Assembly: GCA_037974665.1 (NCBI GenBank)
Contig: CM075778.1
Span: 7,057,001-7,121,000, forward strand
Direction of reading: 5' to 3'
Origin: Ehretia macrophylla
Taxonomy: Eukaryota; Streptophyta; Magnoliopsida; Boraginales; Ehretiaceae
DNA length: 64,000 nucleotides
Within the stretch, counting starts at the first letter, position 1, and each line of letters begins with the position of its first letter. Of the stretch, positions 34,020 to 46,142 are shown in pieces. The translations under genes were made by a program, and so were the position numbers. Below the pieces are notes generated by a model, which saw only the letters and a list, made by a program, of their open reading frames with translations, was not told the DNA's origin and made no database searches.

Positions 34020-35220
34020 AATTGACTTCTCCAACAGTTAAAGATAACTAATCAACTTTTAAAGTCAAATTATCAACCTTGGTATTTACTTCTTCAAGAG
34101 TGGTTGGGCAAGATTTTCCCCTTGCAGATGAACTTGCACCTCCAATATTAGCACATCTTCCTTCGTGGTTGCCATCATCACTCTCACTTGCGGCTTCACT
34201 GTCATCTCCCGCATCCCCAAGGTCTTAGTTTTCTAGATCATCAACTACTTCAGATTGAATCTTACAGAATTTGCGTTGCGCAATGTAGATAATGTCGTTA
34301 TTGTCACGAGCCATGTATTGTCTATCTAGGCAATATTTGTCAAGGAGGTAGATGGAATCATTCAAGGGTGCAAATTGACCAACACAATCGATACCCTTAA
34401 GACGGAAAAAGTGACACAAAAGTATCCCATAGGGCAAGGATTTCTTTTTAAAGTCCAACATATGACTAAGCATGATGTATGGGAGATTGATTTTTACCTT
34501 CTTGTACATTAGGTGCATCACATAACCAGTGAAGGATGGGATTGTCCCATCTTTTACAATGTGAGGCATGATAGAGTGATTTAGGAAGTAGAAGAGCAAA
34601 CGTTTCTCAGTACAAAGTTGATCTCTCTTAGGCATAAACTCTTTCGATCTTCCCGAGCCTTCCCACAAAGTAGTAAACATCTCCGTTGGAGCATTGTCGT
34701 GTAATCCGCTGGGTAAGTTAACCGCATAATAAAGTTTTAAGCCACTATTTGAAATCCCAAGCAAATTAGCCAAATCATGTTCTCCCACAAATATGTTCAC
34801 TCCATTTACCCTACTATTTAGCCCACACACACCCCTATCTTCACCTTCCACCAAATATGCATAGAATTCTCGAACCCACATATCGCAATTAATGTCCTCA
34901 AGGCCAAAAAGAGGAAGCCACCGTTGATATCTAAGCAATTTATATGGACGAGTGTTATCCAAAAAGTCTGAAGGATGAATATACTTACCCCATAAGATTT
35001 CCTTTTTAGAGAAGTCACCTGGTGCGATGATATGTACAGGATCCCATGGATCAATATTGTGAGGCCTAAATGCGGTCCTTTGTCTCTTGGATGCTTGTCT
35101 AGATGATGATGTCATGAGTAGATAAGAGAATTTGCAAGAAATTTTGGTTTGGTAATTTCGTCGAACACTTGGTGGGCAAGGAAGAATTTGAGTGTTTTTT
35201 AACAAAACTTTCAAGAAAAA
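34020..35220 (-). mobile_element. Envelope-like third coding region of the Sirevirus fossil
   Basis: Downstream of pol, on the element's own strand, is a long region coding for a protein of the plant transposon type placed after pol in Sireviruses and some gypsy elements, often called envelope-like. No membrane segment or signal peptide is evident, and true envelope function is unproven for this class. It is listed as a fossil part only. Confidence 0.65.
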
Positions 35221-35399
35221 GAAAAATTTGGAGTAGGTTTGAAGATTTGAGAGCTTTTATCTTGTGTGTGGAGTAAATGGTTAATGCTTGGAAATTTTGA
35301 TGAGAATTTATGGAATTGGAGTAGGAAAGGTTAATAGAGTTTGAAAGAAAGAGAATGATTGAAAAAGTTTAAAAATTTTCGTTTTTAAGCTTGGTGTCC

Positions 35400-35530
35400 G
35401 TCAGTGCCGCGACCAGACGAGGGTGCAAGCACCGGTCGACCGGTGCCAGACCCTCTTCCGCCCGAGGCACGTCCACCGGATGAGGGGTAACTCCACCGGT
35501 CGACCGGTGGGCACACCCTCTTCTGGTTGG
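35400..35530. repeat. GC-rich palindrome island between pol and the third region
   Basis: The 14-base perfect palindrome accggtcgaccggt occurs twice, at about 35431-35444 and 35495-35508, in an otherwise AT-rich stretch. The same palindrome or near copies lie in both LTRs of the element. Confidence 0.8.
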
Positions 35531-35589
35531 GCAGATTTTGCCAGGAAGTAGTTTTGTGCTTATGAAACTTCATGGAATGCATTTTCAAT

Positions 35590-38460
35590 CATATTTTAAT
35601 CATGCCCAGCTCTCTTCTAATCACACAAAATTGATTCTCATGCAATGGTTTGGTAAAAATATCAGCTAATTGATTCACGGAATCAACAAAGTTGAGCACA
35701 ACATCCCCTTTTTGAACATGATCGCGATTGAAATAATGCCTAATTTCAATATGTTTTGTTCTAGAATGTTGGATAAGATTCTTAGTGAGATTAATGGCAC
35801 TTGTATTATCGCATTTAATGGACACATTATCATACACAAGGCCATAGTCTAACAAATTTTGTTTCATCCAAATAATTTGAGCAACACAATTTTCGGCATA
35901 TACATATTCAGCTTCGGCCGTATAGAGAGCTACACTATTTTGCTTTTTACTAGACCAAGAAATTAATGAATGTCCTAGAAATTGACAACATCCACTAGTA
36001 CTCTTCCTATCTACTCGATCTCCTGCATAATCCGCAACTAAATATCCTATAAGTTCAAATGATGTGCCTTTCGGATACCATATTCCTAAATCTATAGTCC
36101 CTTTAAGATATCTAATGATTCTTTTTACAGCATTTAAATGAGACTCTTTAGTACATGATTGAAAACGAGTACATAAACACACAACAAATACAACATCGGG
36201 TCTAGAAGCAATTAAATAAAGAAGACTTCTAATCATACCTCAATATTGCTTTTCATATACCTTGTTACATTTTTCATCTTTGTCAAACTTGATTGATGTT
36301 AACATTGGTATACTCATTTCTTTTACTGACTCAAGCCCAAAATTTTTGATAAGTTCTCTAGTGTACTTGGCTTAATTGATGAAAGTACTCTCTTGTGTTT
36401 GTTTGATTTGGAGTCCAAGAGAGAAATTCAATTCTCCCATCATACTCATCTCGAATTCCTTATGCATACACTTAGAGAAATACTCACAAATGGATTCATT
36501 ATTAGCACCAAAAATTATATCATCAACATAAATTTGCATGAGCAATATATATTTACCTTTTGTTTTAACAAAAAGGGTTGAATCTAATTTTCCTCTAGTA
36601 AACCCTTTTTCAAGCAAGTAATTGCTAAGCCTATCATACCATGCTCTAGGTGCTTGCTTAAAGCTATATAATGCCTTATCTAGTTTATATATATGTTTTG
36701 GCAAGTTAGAATTTTCAAATCCGGGTGGTTGTTTCACATATACTTCTTCCTTGAGATAGCCATTTAGAAAGGGAATTTTCACATCCATTTAATATAATTT
36801 AAAGTTCATAAAACATGCAAAAGCAAGAAGCATACGAATGGATTCAAGTCTAGCTACTGGGGCAAAAGTCTCATCATAATCTATCACTTCTTCTTGATTA
36901 TACCCTTGAGCCACTAGTCTAGCTTTGTTCCTAGTTACAACCCCGGATTCATCTAGCTTATTTCTAAAAACCCATTTTGTACCAATTATAGGATAATCCT
37001 TAGGTTTTTCAACTAGATGCCACACTTTACTTTTTTCAAATTGATTTAATTCTTCTTACATGGCTACTATCCAATCTTCATGATCTAAGGCTTCTTTAAC
37101 ATTTTTAGGCTCTACTTGAGAAAGAAAAGGAACATGTTCACAATAAGCATTTAAATTAGACTGAGTTCTTACTCCCTTTGTAGGATCACCAAGAATTTGA
37201 TCATTTGGGTGATCTCTTACAAACTTCCAACATTTTGGTAGATCATCATTTGTTATAACTTCTTGGTCATTTTGCATTGGTTGTACATTGCCTTGTAGAT
37301 TTGCTAGAGTTTCACCATCCTTTGTGGTTTGACCTTCTTCAACATTTGTCTCCTTTGAATCACTTGAGATTCCCTAATTGCCAATGGTTGTAGGTAAGAT
37401 TTGAGTGTCAACTTCAGAAACACCTACATCATCATCATTCTTTCTTAGGGCAAAAGGATTAGTTTCATCAAAATTCATATGCATAGACTCTTCGATAAGC
37501 ATATTTCTCTTGTTAAAGACTCTATAAGCTTTGCTTCTTGAAGAATAACCTATAAAAAGTCCTTCATCTGATTTAGAATCAAATTTTCCAAGATGTTCTT
37601 TTGTATTTAGGATGAAACACTTACAACCAAATACTTTGAAATGAGACACATTTGGTGCTCTAACTTTCCATAATTCATAGGGTGTTTTCTTTAGAAAATG
37701 TCTAATTAGCACACAATTTAACACATAACATGCGGTATTTACGGCTTCACCCCAAAAGTATGTTGGCAAGTTGTTTTCTTTCAACATTATTTTTGTCATT
37801 TCTTGTAGTGTTCGATTCTTCCTTTTTACTACCCCATTTTATTGAGGAGTTCTAGGAGCCGAAAAATTATGTTCAACGCCACGTTCTTCACAATAGTCCA
37901 TGAAAGATGCATTTATATTCGGTACATTGGTCACTATGAATGCAATTTATGTAATAGCCTTTCTCATTTTGCATCTTATTACAAAGTTTAGCAAATTCAT
38001 TGAAGACATCATTTTTATGTGCAAGGGGTCTCACCCATGTGAATCTAGTGTAATCATCTATGATAACATAGACATATCTAGATCCACCTAGGCTTGCCAC
38101 ATCCATTGGACCAAATAGATCCATATGTAATTTTTGTAAAGCTTTTGATGTGGTTACCTTGCTAATTGTTTTGAAGGATGTCTTGTGTTGTTTTCCAAAT
38201 TGGCATGCATCACATAAATGGTCTTTTTGAAATCTAGTCTTAGGAAGACCTATGACAAGTTCTTTTCTCGAAATCTTAGCAAGTAAATCCATGTTAGCAT
38301 GACCAAGTCTTCTATGCCATAACCATGAATATTCATTAATAGTAACTAAGCATGTCACATTTTGGCACTTCAATTCATGAAAATTGATCACATACTCATT
38401 GTCACATCTATTTCCAACAAATAACAATTTATCATCTCTATCATATACTTTGCAACAATT
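35590..38460 (-). mobile_element. pol region of the Sirevirus fossil
   Basis: From right to left: GAG-pre-integrase and integrase core (about 37370-38450), reverse transcriptase (about 36250-37100, including YVDDIIFG) and RNase H (about 35590-36230, ending near DIFTKPL). The order integrase before reverse transcriptase marks it as Ty1/copia. It is broken in several places. Confidence 0.9.
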
Positions 38461-38799
38461 TAATCACATTAATCAAAACCAAGTATATAAAATGTATTTT
38501 TCACTAAAATGACTTAATTTGATCAATTGGGAAAATGAATATTCTAGCCAATATTACTATATTAACATAAGCCTTTTTACTCAATTAATCAATGCATCAT
38601 CATTTTCAGTCGCATATGTAAGAATAACACATAGTTGACTAATCGAGTTGAATTTTTAAACCATTCTCAAGAAGCACATATGAATAATTTCGATGTTACC
38701 CATACTTCTTCATCTCAGTGATCTTGCATTTCTCATAAGTTGTATCAGTATCTTCTTTGGTGTTGCTAGACATTCCTACAATAAGGCACGATATAGGTA

Positions 38800-39775
38800 C
38801 CCATTTTTAATTGGGTCCTCGAGGGTGAGTTACATTTGTTGTGACTTTAACAATCCATTTGTGCATTAGCCACCATGGAACTTTTGTTCCATCATCAATT
38901 TGTTTCATATCATGAAATAGTGAAGCAAGTTGTTCTATTTTATCACAATATGTACAAGCACAAGGTGATACATCTTGATTTGAGCTTTTGAGAAAGTAAT
39001 TATTTAATATATTTTGAATGAGACATGGTTTATATCCTAACGCATTTAATTTGCATATCATGTATTGTGGATTGCGCATAATATCCCATTTTTCTTTTTC
39101 TATTTCTTCATTTAATTCATTGCAAATTTTTCTTGACCATGAGATCTCATTTTCAAATGCTTTATCAATCAAGGAAATACCATCTATTTCAATTATAGTA
39201 TTTTTCTTGTTAATCTCATTTATCTCAATTAAGGCACATCCAACTTCTTTAATTAAGTTTTTATTTTTTAAAATTGCAAATATCAATTCATTTTGAATAT
39301 CCAAAATGGCTTCTTCTACTTCATCAATTGCAAGATCATTATTCATAAATGAGGAGTAATTTGATTTATGAGATAGACATACCATTTCATTAAATGTACC
39401 AATGTATACTTCATTTTCTTCTTTAACATCTTCTTCTTTCTTTTGATGAAGCTTTTCAAGAAGATTCCATATTTCATGAGCGGATGTACATTCTTGAATT
39501 TTTAAAGCTCTTGATCATTGAAAGCACAATAAAGAATATGTATAGCTTGAGCATTTTTGGTCAATTTGGCAATGTTTTGCTCAGTTGACTCATCTTCAAC
39601 TTCGTATGGCTCATGCTCAACAATATGCCACAATGTATAGTCCACGGATTGAATGTATGTTGCCATATGATTTTTTCACCTCATGAAATCAGTTCCTGTA
39701 AACATAGGAGGTCTATCAATTAAGTATCCTTCAATGTGAGGTAATGAAGTAGTATATGCCATGATCTTGACTTTA
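38800..39775 (-). mobile_element. gag region of the Sirevirus fossil
   Basis: Gag-like coding stretch that begins shortly inside the primer site and runs leftward with copia-type gag similarity. It is broken. The stretch to about 38460 between gag and integrase is worn. Confidence 0.7.
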
Positions 39776-39819
39776 CTAGATGTTAAGTTATATGTAAAGC
39801 CCTAGCTCTTGATACCACT

Positions 39820-40838
39820 TGTTATCCCTTGATTAAACCTAAGAGAGGGGTGAATTAGGTTATATAGGCAATAATACTACTTTTTTTATTAGACAATATA
39901 CTAGCAATAATTTATCAAAAACAATATTAAATAGATATGCACTCTAGCAATACGAAATGTGAGTGAGACAATTTATCAAACACTTGGTGTTCAGAAAATA
40001 ATGCAAAGAGAGAGTTGAGAGAAAGAGATTGCAAATCACGATTTTAGCGTGTTTCAGCCCCTGCCTAAGTCCACGACCCAAGCTCACAATGCATAATCAA
40101 GTATAGCTCAATTTATTCTCTTTTAGGGTAGATGAATACAATGAATGCTTCTCTCTCAACAATGCTCACAATTTGTTACTCAAGTATAGCTCAATGATGA
40201 TTCAAAGATTAAAATGATGAAAGAACTCGAGAGTAATTGCTTTGAATCAATGCTTTAAGATTTTTCAGTTGAGAGAGATTAATAGAGCTAAAAAAATGGT
40301 ATAATTAATGCTCCCAACGTTCACAAACTACTATATTTTGAATCAGCATTTTGGCCCGACCGGTCGACCCCTGTTTTGCTAGTCGAGAGACCCTCATCCG
40401 GTGGACAGATCTCGGGCGAACGACCCTTTGGCCACCGGTCGACCGGTTGCCATGGGGTCGTCCGGTGGAACCAAAACTGCCACGGTTGGGTTTTAAAAGG
40501 TGTTTCTTTTGAACACTTTTTGTAAAATATTTTTCAAATATTTCAAAATAATATTTGAGAATCATTGTTGAACATATACCATTTGTAAGACCCAAAACCC
40601 TAAACAAGTCCTAATCGGTACCCCTTATGACTTCCGTCTCCATCCTTATAACTCTATCTTCATTCTTTAAATCTTTTCCTTGAGTTGATTGATGTTCTTC
40701 TTCCTTCTTTAGCTTGATGATCTTGGAATCGGAGTCAATCTTGATTCAACTTTGCTTATGCACACTTAACAAACTCATTAAACACATTTATGGTTTGTAA
40801 TCATCAAAACCAAGATTTAAAAACCACTCAGGCTAACA
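39820..40838 (-). repeat. 5' LTR of the Sirevirus fossil
   Basis: 1019 bp with the same ends as the left LTR (TGTTATCCC ... GGCTAACA in + reading). It is about 190 bp shorter in the middle. It keeps the GC island with accggtcgaccggt near 40436. Confidence 0.9.
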
Positions 40839-40843
40839 ATTTA

Positions 40844-41267
40844 CCAGTTTTCAGGATCAAGCGCTTGCCATTGCGCCAAAAGCTATAGCTTTTAGCCAAG
40901 GTGCAACTTTTTCTCCTTATTATGGTAGCGCAGAACCCAGGCAGGCTGGGCTGTCAAGCACCAATACCGCTCCCTGCGATAGCGAATCCTTAAGGGTGAT
41001 CACTGGCCTCCCCGGCCCAACAATCTCCCCGCCAGCCACACCTTGGGGATTCGAACCTGCGACCTCGCTCTGATACCAGTTTTCAGGATCAAGCGTTTGC
41101 TACTTCGCCAAAAGCTATAGCTTTTAGCCAAGGTACAACTTTATTTCCTTACTATGGCAGCGCAGAACCTGGGCAGGCTGGCCTGTCAAGTGCCAATACC
41201 ACTCCCCGCTATAGTGAATCCCTAAGGGTGATCGCTGGCCTCCCCGACCCAACAGTTTAGTATAACA
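40844..41267 (-). mobile_element. Tandem tRNA-derived SINE, about 1.8 units
   Basis: Two direct copies of a ~230-bp unit: 40844-41073 and 41074-41267, the second incomplete. On the - strand each unit carries agctatagcttttggcg, an A-box-like ggcgaagtagcaaacgc, and in the fuller copy tatcagagcgaggtcgcagg with gttcgaatcc as B box. GC-rich blocks (cctgcccaggttctgcgct; ggggaggccag) follow. The first unit starts directly beside the Sirevirus target site, so the retroelement landed at its edge. Confidence 0.6.
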
Positions 41268-42718
41268 GTCAATTTTTTAGATGTTGAGTTATAGAGTTTT
41301 CAGTAGTAGAACTTTGATTAAAAGTGTTATTGAATAGAAGTCGTTAACTGACCTTGTCATGTTAGAAGTATTGTTCATTGTCACAATAAAAATTAAATAT
41401 GAGAAGAATAAAAGAATGGTAGTAAATTATCTAAAAAAATATTGATGGGTTATTTTTTAGAAAAGAGGAAAGAAAAAAGAAAAAAACATCTTCTAACATA
41501 ATGTAAAAATAGTTTTACGAAAACTTTTTTGGAAAAAATTTAATTTGGAGCTTCCTATTTTTAGCTTTTTTTTTATCTTTAGTTTTTACCTAAGAGCTCT
41601 TTAAAAAGTGAGTCAAACATGTTAGTTTCAACTTTTAAATTCACAGAAAGCGTTTTTAAATATCTAAAAGCTAAGCCAAACAGACCCTCAGTCGCATCAA
41701 TATCTACTATTAACTAATGCTTTACTCTAATATTCGAACTTACATCTTAGTTATTCATTTCACTCGAAAAAAATACTTTTTTTTTGTTTTTATAATTTAA
41801 AAATTAAATGAATGGTTAGAATGAGGTTAGGATTACTTCATTAATATGATAATTCCAATTAATAGAAAGCGACCTATTATGAGCTGCAAGTCATCATGTT
41901 TAATAAATGCATTACACCTATTGATGAATTCAATTATATATATGGTATTGGTCACGCATGCATTAGAAGACAGATTTTGATTGATTAAACATCAACAAAA
42001 TTAATTCTATTATTAAAAGAAAAATTTAGCTAGCAAACAATTTCAACTTTGATGCAAAATTCGAAAGTGCTAGAGTTGAAAAGAATGGAACAAATCGAAG
42101 TGTATATCTCATCATCCCAATGCAAATGATAGCAACACGTAGTCATTTCACTTGTAAATAAAAAATAAAAAATTCTTAGTTATATCAAGATATGATTGAT
42201 TGTGAGATAAAAGGGTCGACAAATGTACAAAGTAGAATAATATATTTTAGTTTAGGGAAAGTTGATTCTAGAAGAGTGGAACAATGAATCATTAAAAATT
42301 TGACTTTTCTGAATCGATTTGTAGAAATTAAAAAGAATATAAATGATTTTAAGCCTCCTTTAAATTACAAAAAAAAAAAAAAAAATTAGAGTTATTAAAG
42401 TTGAAGCAGTTACTTCCAAAGTAACAAAAAGAGAAAATCAATAATTGAAGTTGGGAAACTTAAAATTGAAAAGAAGATTCGTAATTTCTTTCTCTTATTT
42501 AAAATCATACATGAGACTTTTCTCTCACAGCCCCCAGCGGTTATATTGAAACGAGGAGATCAAATTTAAGTTTAAAGAGTTGTATACTTTGGTGAGTAAA
42601 TAACAAGCTTAGGACCTTAGGAAGAGATGAGTCTTCTAGAATGACAAATGGGAGAGTAATATCAAGCTCAAGAAAAATCAAACTGTAAGTGAATTTATTG
42701 TTTCTGAGCTTGTTGTTT
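41268..42718. other. AT-rich intergenic DNA
   Basis: The block 41855-41940 is a second copy of 27215-27300. aaaagctaagccaaacagaccct near 41660-41690 looks like the end of a hAT MITE half, and a run of about 20 adenines lies near 42370. No gene seen. Confidence 0.45.
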
Positions 42719-42720
42719 TA

Positions 42721-43066
42721 ATCCTTTTGTCCCATAAAAATAGAACTATTTTTATTTTCACATAGATTAAGAAAATATAATTAATACAGTTAAAGCAATA
42801 AATTTTGTTTAGTCTTTTTTTAATAAATCATTCATTAATATCAATTACTCAAACTGCAAATAATTAATGATATAATTGTTGATAAAAATGTACTTTAAAT
42901 ATCAATGAAATGCTTAATTAGAAGAAGAAAAAAGATGCACATCAAATAGGAACATATCAAAGAAACAAATAAGTAATAAATTAATTATCCTTCCCAAAAG
43001 AAAGTGGATTATAATATGAAATAAGTAAAAAAGTAAAGTGAGTCTATCTTTATAGGACGGAAGGAG
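42721..43066. mobile_element. Stowaway-type (Tc1/mariner) MITE, 346 bp
   Basis: The right end, inverted, reads ctccttccgtcctataaag, the classical Stowaway end. The left end atccttttgtcccataaaa pairs with it. TA dinucleotides flank both sides (42719-42720, 43067-43068). The interior is AT-rich and non-coding. Confidence 0.8.
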
Positions 43067-43946
43067 TACTAAAGATGCACCAATTCTCAACAAGCTTAAA
43101 ATTAGAGGTGCATTAATTGCAACTTAAATTCTTTTGAACTCTCAATTTAGAGGTTAGTTGGCAGTATCGGTTAGATTCATTAAAAGTTGAACTTGTAGCC
43201 AAAATGATTTTTTTTTTTTCGTAGTACCATAGAAATTGTAACTGGTTCTCTCTAAAGAAATCTAAGTTAATAACGAAAGTTTCGCAAAGAGATTGAAGCA
43301 AGCTACCATAAGACAAAAGATGTTGAAGATTTACTAATTCTACCCTAAAGTGCACTCTACCCAAAAAAAAAAGCCGAAAAGTCTCCACAAATTGTAAAAA
43401 AACTCCTGCCTTTTTACATACATCATACATACAAATATAAGTATACACATTATAAGTAACTTGTATATAATGAGTTGTTATACATATATAGTATTCGATG
43501 AATAGAAAATAGATCCTTAAGGGTTAATCATGCAGAAAAAATAATTAGTATAGACTATAAAAACGCCATTGTCTAAATCTAAACAAAAATTTGGTAGGTA
43601 ACGGTAAACCACCAACATTGCGAGCCAACTAAAATGATTGATATATCCCACAAATAAAATCTTAATTTAGACAAGAATTTCACCATATGTACCCTTGAAC
43701 AAAAATCACGGCCCCCGGCATTTTCAGTGGAAAGCGTGCTTTTGGAATTGAAAAGTGATGAGGTTAAAATTTGTGCAGCAAACAGTTTTGCTGACCGGTT
43801 CATCAATACACGTTGATATAAATATTATCTAATTCTTAATTAATATGAAATACATTTTGGGACACACTGCTTTATTATAGGATTTGTAGTTTTGTAATAG
43901 ATTCAATATTGATATGGGTAAGACCCTTAGAACTTATAAAAATTAT
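43067..43946. other. Intergenic DNA, nothing recognised
   Basis: Open frames on the - strand near 43113-43448 and 43579-43806 lack any domain. Confidence 0.4.
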
Positions 43947-44813
43947 TGAGTGACCCCTGAGAGGGGTCAAGGAAGTCGAAGGAAGAACATTGGGGGACCT
44001 TGGGCAGGGTTCGAACAAATCCGACCCCAAGAATATTGTACCCGGGGCTCGGACAGGGTGTGGTGAGAACCCCTAGGGGTCAAACAAGGCATAGGAGCGC
44101 TGTTGGGGGACCTCGGGCAGGGGTCGAACAAATCTGACCCCAAAGAGATTGTACCCAAGGCTCGGACACGGTGTGGTGAGAACGCCTAAGGGGTTGGACA
44201 AGGCATAGGAGTGTCGTTGGGGGACCTCGGGTAGGGGTCGAACAAATCCAACCCTAAGGAGATTGTACTCAGGGTTCGGACAGGGCGTGGTAAAGACCCC
44301 TGCGGGGTCGGACAAGGGGTCGAACAAATCCGACCCCAAGGGGATTGCACCTAGGGTTCGGACGAGGCATGGTGGGAACCCTTAGGGGGTCGAACGCGGC
44401 ATAGGAGCACCCTAGGTTCTCGTTTTAAGACCTTGGACTAGGTGGAAGTTACATGCAGCAGTGTTCCGCAGTGTTAGGGCACGTACAACAGTTATAGTCA
44501 GTTACTATCCATTAATAGGCATGGATAGTAGTTACATGCAGTTATTCCCCCACTAACTCCCCACTACTCCTCTATTTCCCTCCTATTCAGCAGCAAGAAT
44601 GCTTATAAATATGAAAAGACTCATCAGGGAAAAGGTAATTGCACTTTTGATACTCACACTCACATATTTTATATTCATTTTCCCAGAAAAGCATCAGGCT
44701 AACTTAAGAATTGGAGTGCTAACGCGGGCACGACCCGCCAAGCCCTCTCTGTTTTGCAGACGTTCAGCAGCGCGTGGAAATGACTTGCCGCTCAGCATTT
44801 TTCTACCTTAACA
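43947..44813 (+). mobile_element. Gypsy-type solo LTR (Tat/Retand-like)
   Basis: TG...CA ends (tgagtgacccc to ccttaaca) with flanking 5-mers attat and aatat. A TATA-like tataaatatg lies near 44605, and ttggagtgctaacgcggg ... cgacccgcc near the 3' end is typical of this LTR group. The first half is a GC-rich tandem array. No internal region is present. Confidence 0.6.
43991..44410. repeat. 114-bp GC-rich tandem array, about 3.6 units
   Basis: Units begin gggggacct.gggcagggg at about 43992, 44105 and 44219, with a shortened fourth unit from about 44315. Each holds aggggtcgaacaaatccgac and a gtgtggtgagaaccc stretch. It lies inside the solo LTR. Open frames through it are repeat translations. 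Confidence 0.85.
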
Positions 44814-45119
44814 AATATAATGTTACTTAGAGTAAGTTCCTCGTTATATATATATAAAGTATATTGACTATCCAAGTTTTAATTTTGAAAAAAGTATTTA
44901 TGTGGTCTTAAACTATAGTGCGAAAGATAAATTGAACCTCAATATTTCAAAATAATTGTTTTATCCCTAGAATAATAATAGTGTGACGTAAGTTAGTTCC
45001 CACCCAAACATCATCCAAACTTTAACAGTTGTGACACTAAATCCTAATAGCATTATTACAAACACGTGCTCTTCATATGCCAAAATTATTAAATTTTAAA
45101 AAATCTGCAACTGGAACTA

Positions 45120-45304
45120 ACGGCGTCATAATATTATAAGTTTATGAACTAAAATTTTATTTTAAAATACTAAAGATCAATTTGTCTTCCGTATTATAAT
45201 TAATGACCCAACTAATGGCGTCATAATATTATAAGTTTATGGAGTAAAACTTTATTTTAAAATACTAAAGTTCGATTTGTGTTCTGTATTATAATTAATG
45301 AACC
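45120..45304. repeat. Tandem duplication of a ~92-bp block
   Basis: ggcgtcataatattataag to ccgtattataattaatga at about 45122-45210 is repeated at about 45214-45304 with few changes. It lies within AT-rich intergenic DNA that may belong to a worn MITE starting near 44870. Confidence 0.75.
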
Positions 45305-46142
45305 ATATAAATAATTTACTCTTTAATTTTTGTCAAGTTAGATTAAACTCAGTATGTTTTATTTTGTACACACACCTACAACTTTTATATAAACACTTTT
45401 GGTACTCTGCCTTTGCATTGTGTGTAGAGTTTGCCCCTTTTAGCTTCACTCTTGTACCATACGTATTAGAAAGCTTAATCACAACTAATTTGATGACTAA
45501 CTCGTTCTTATCATAGATGGCTAGGTTTTCTTTCGCATTGTATTGGTTTAATAGGTTGAAAGGTTTGATCAAATCAATTTCAAAATTTGTTTCAATTAAG
45601 AAAAACTTTACTATATATAAAATAATTATCTATTATCCAGTTCTTAAGAGTGCGTCAAGCCGTCAAATATGACCAAGTTAATCCATTCGAAATATATTTC
45701 CAGGATATAGGCATTGTATGAATTAAAATTTGAGTTCTTCATCAACATCTGAATTACTGTTTAAAACATATTTATCGAGAAGTAAACTAGTGTATTAATT
45801 GGTTGAACCTCAGGGAAGTGTTTAAGGCTTAATTATCAAGAAACAAATAGGTTTGTTGATTGATTAAGGTAGCGATGAGTACACTAGAATAAATTTGGAC
45901 ATGAATGAAATAAAATTGAGAATGAAATGAACTTGAAAATGGGAATGACGTGTTTAGTATGCTCTAGGAATGAAGATATAAATGAATATATTGATTTCAA
46001 ACCCATATTTAATAGTTACTATACAAGAGTATTAATGGGAATGACTTGTATAATAATAATAATATGACAAGATTACTCTTTTATTATTATAATATCAAAA
46101 ATAATAATAAACATGAACATAATCGTAAACAACCAAAACATA
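45305..46142. other. AT-rich intergenic DNA
   Basis: No gene. The block at about 45765-45840 (attggttgaacctcaggga core) recurs at about 47930-48000 (attggttaaaccttaggga core), flanking the LTR and microsatellite segment between them. Confidence 0.45.

Larger units (their letters stand above)
27496..40838 (-). mobile_element. Sirevirus (Ty1/copia) retroelement fossil with nested insertion
   Basis: An old element in - orientation: 3' LTR at the left (27496-28701), 5' LTR at the right (39820-40838). The flanking 5-mers gttta and attta fit a worn target duplication. A tRNA-iMet-like primer site (tggtatcaagagc on the - strand) lies next to the right LTR, and a purine tract (aaagggggagatt) next to the left LTR. 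Going right to left the parts are gag, integrase, reverse transcriptase, RNase H and an envelope-like third region, the order known for Sireviruses. A 4.7-kb Mutator-like element sits in its 3' non-coding part. The element is broken, with roughly a dozen disruptions of the coding parts. The LTRs differ at about 6% by eye, plus one large length difference. Confidence 0.92.

Noticed and set aside
33540-34025. 161-codon + strand open frame spanning the Pack-MULE edge
   Set aside because: It crosses the inverted repeat, the target duplication and antisense Sirevirus sequence; lysine-rich composition with no domain.
40844-41267. Functional tRNA gene suggested by gttcgaatcc and tatcagagc motifs
   Set aside because: No cloverleaf of normal length can be drawn; the boxes belong to a duplicated SINE-like unit.
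43967-44339. Repeated proline-rich open frames on the - strand
   Set aside because: They follow the 114-bp tandem array in the solo LTR and carry no domain.
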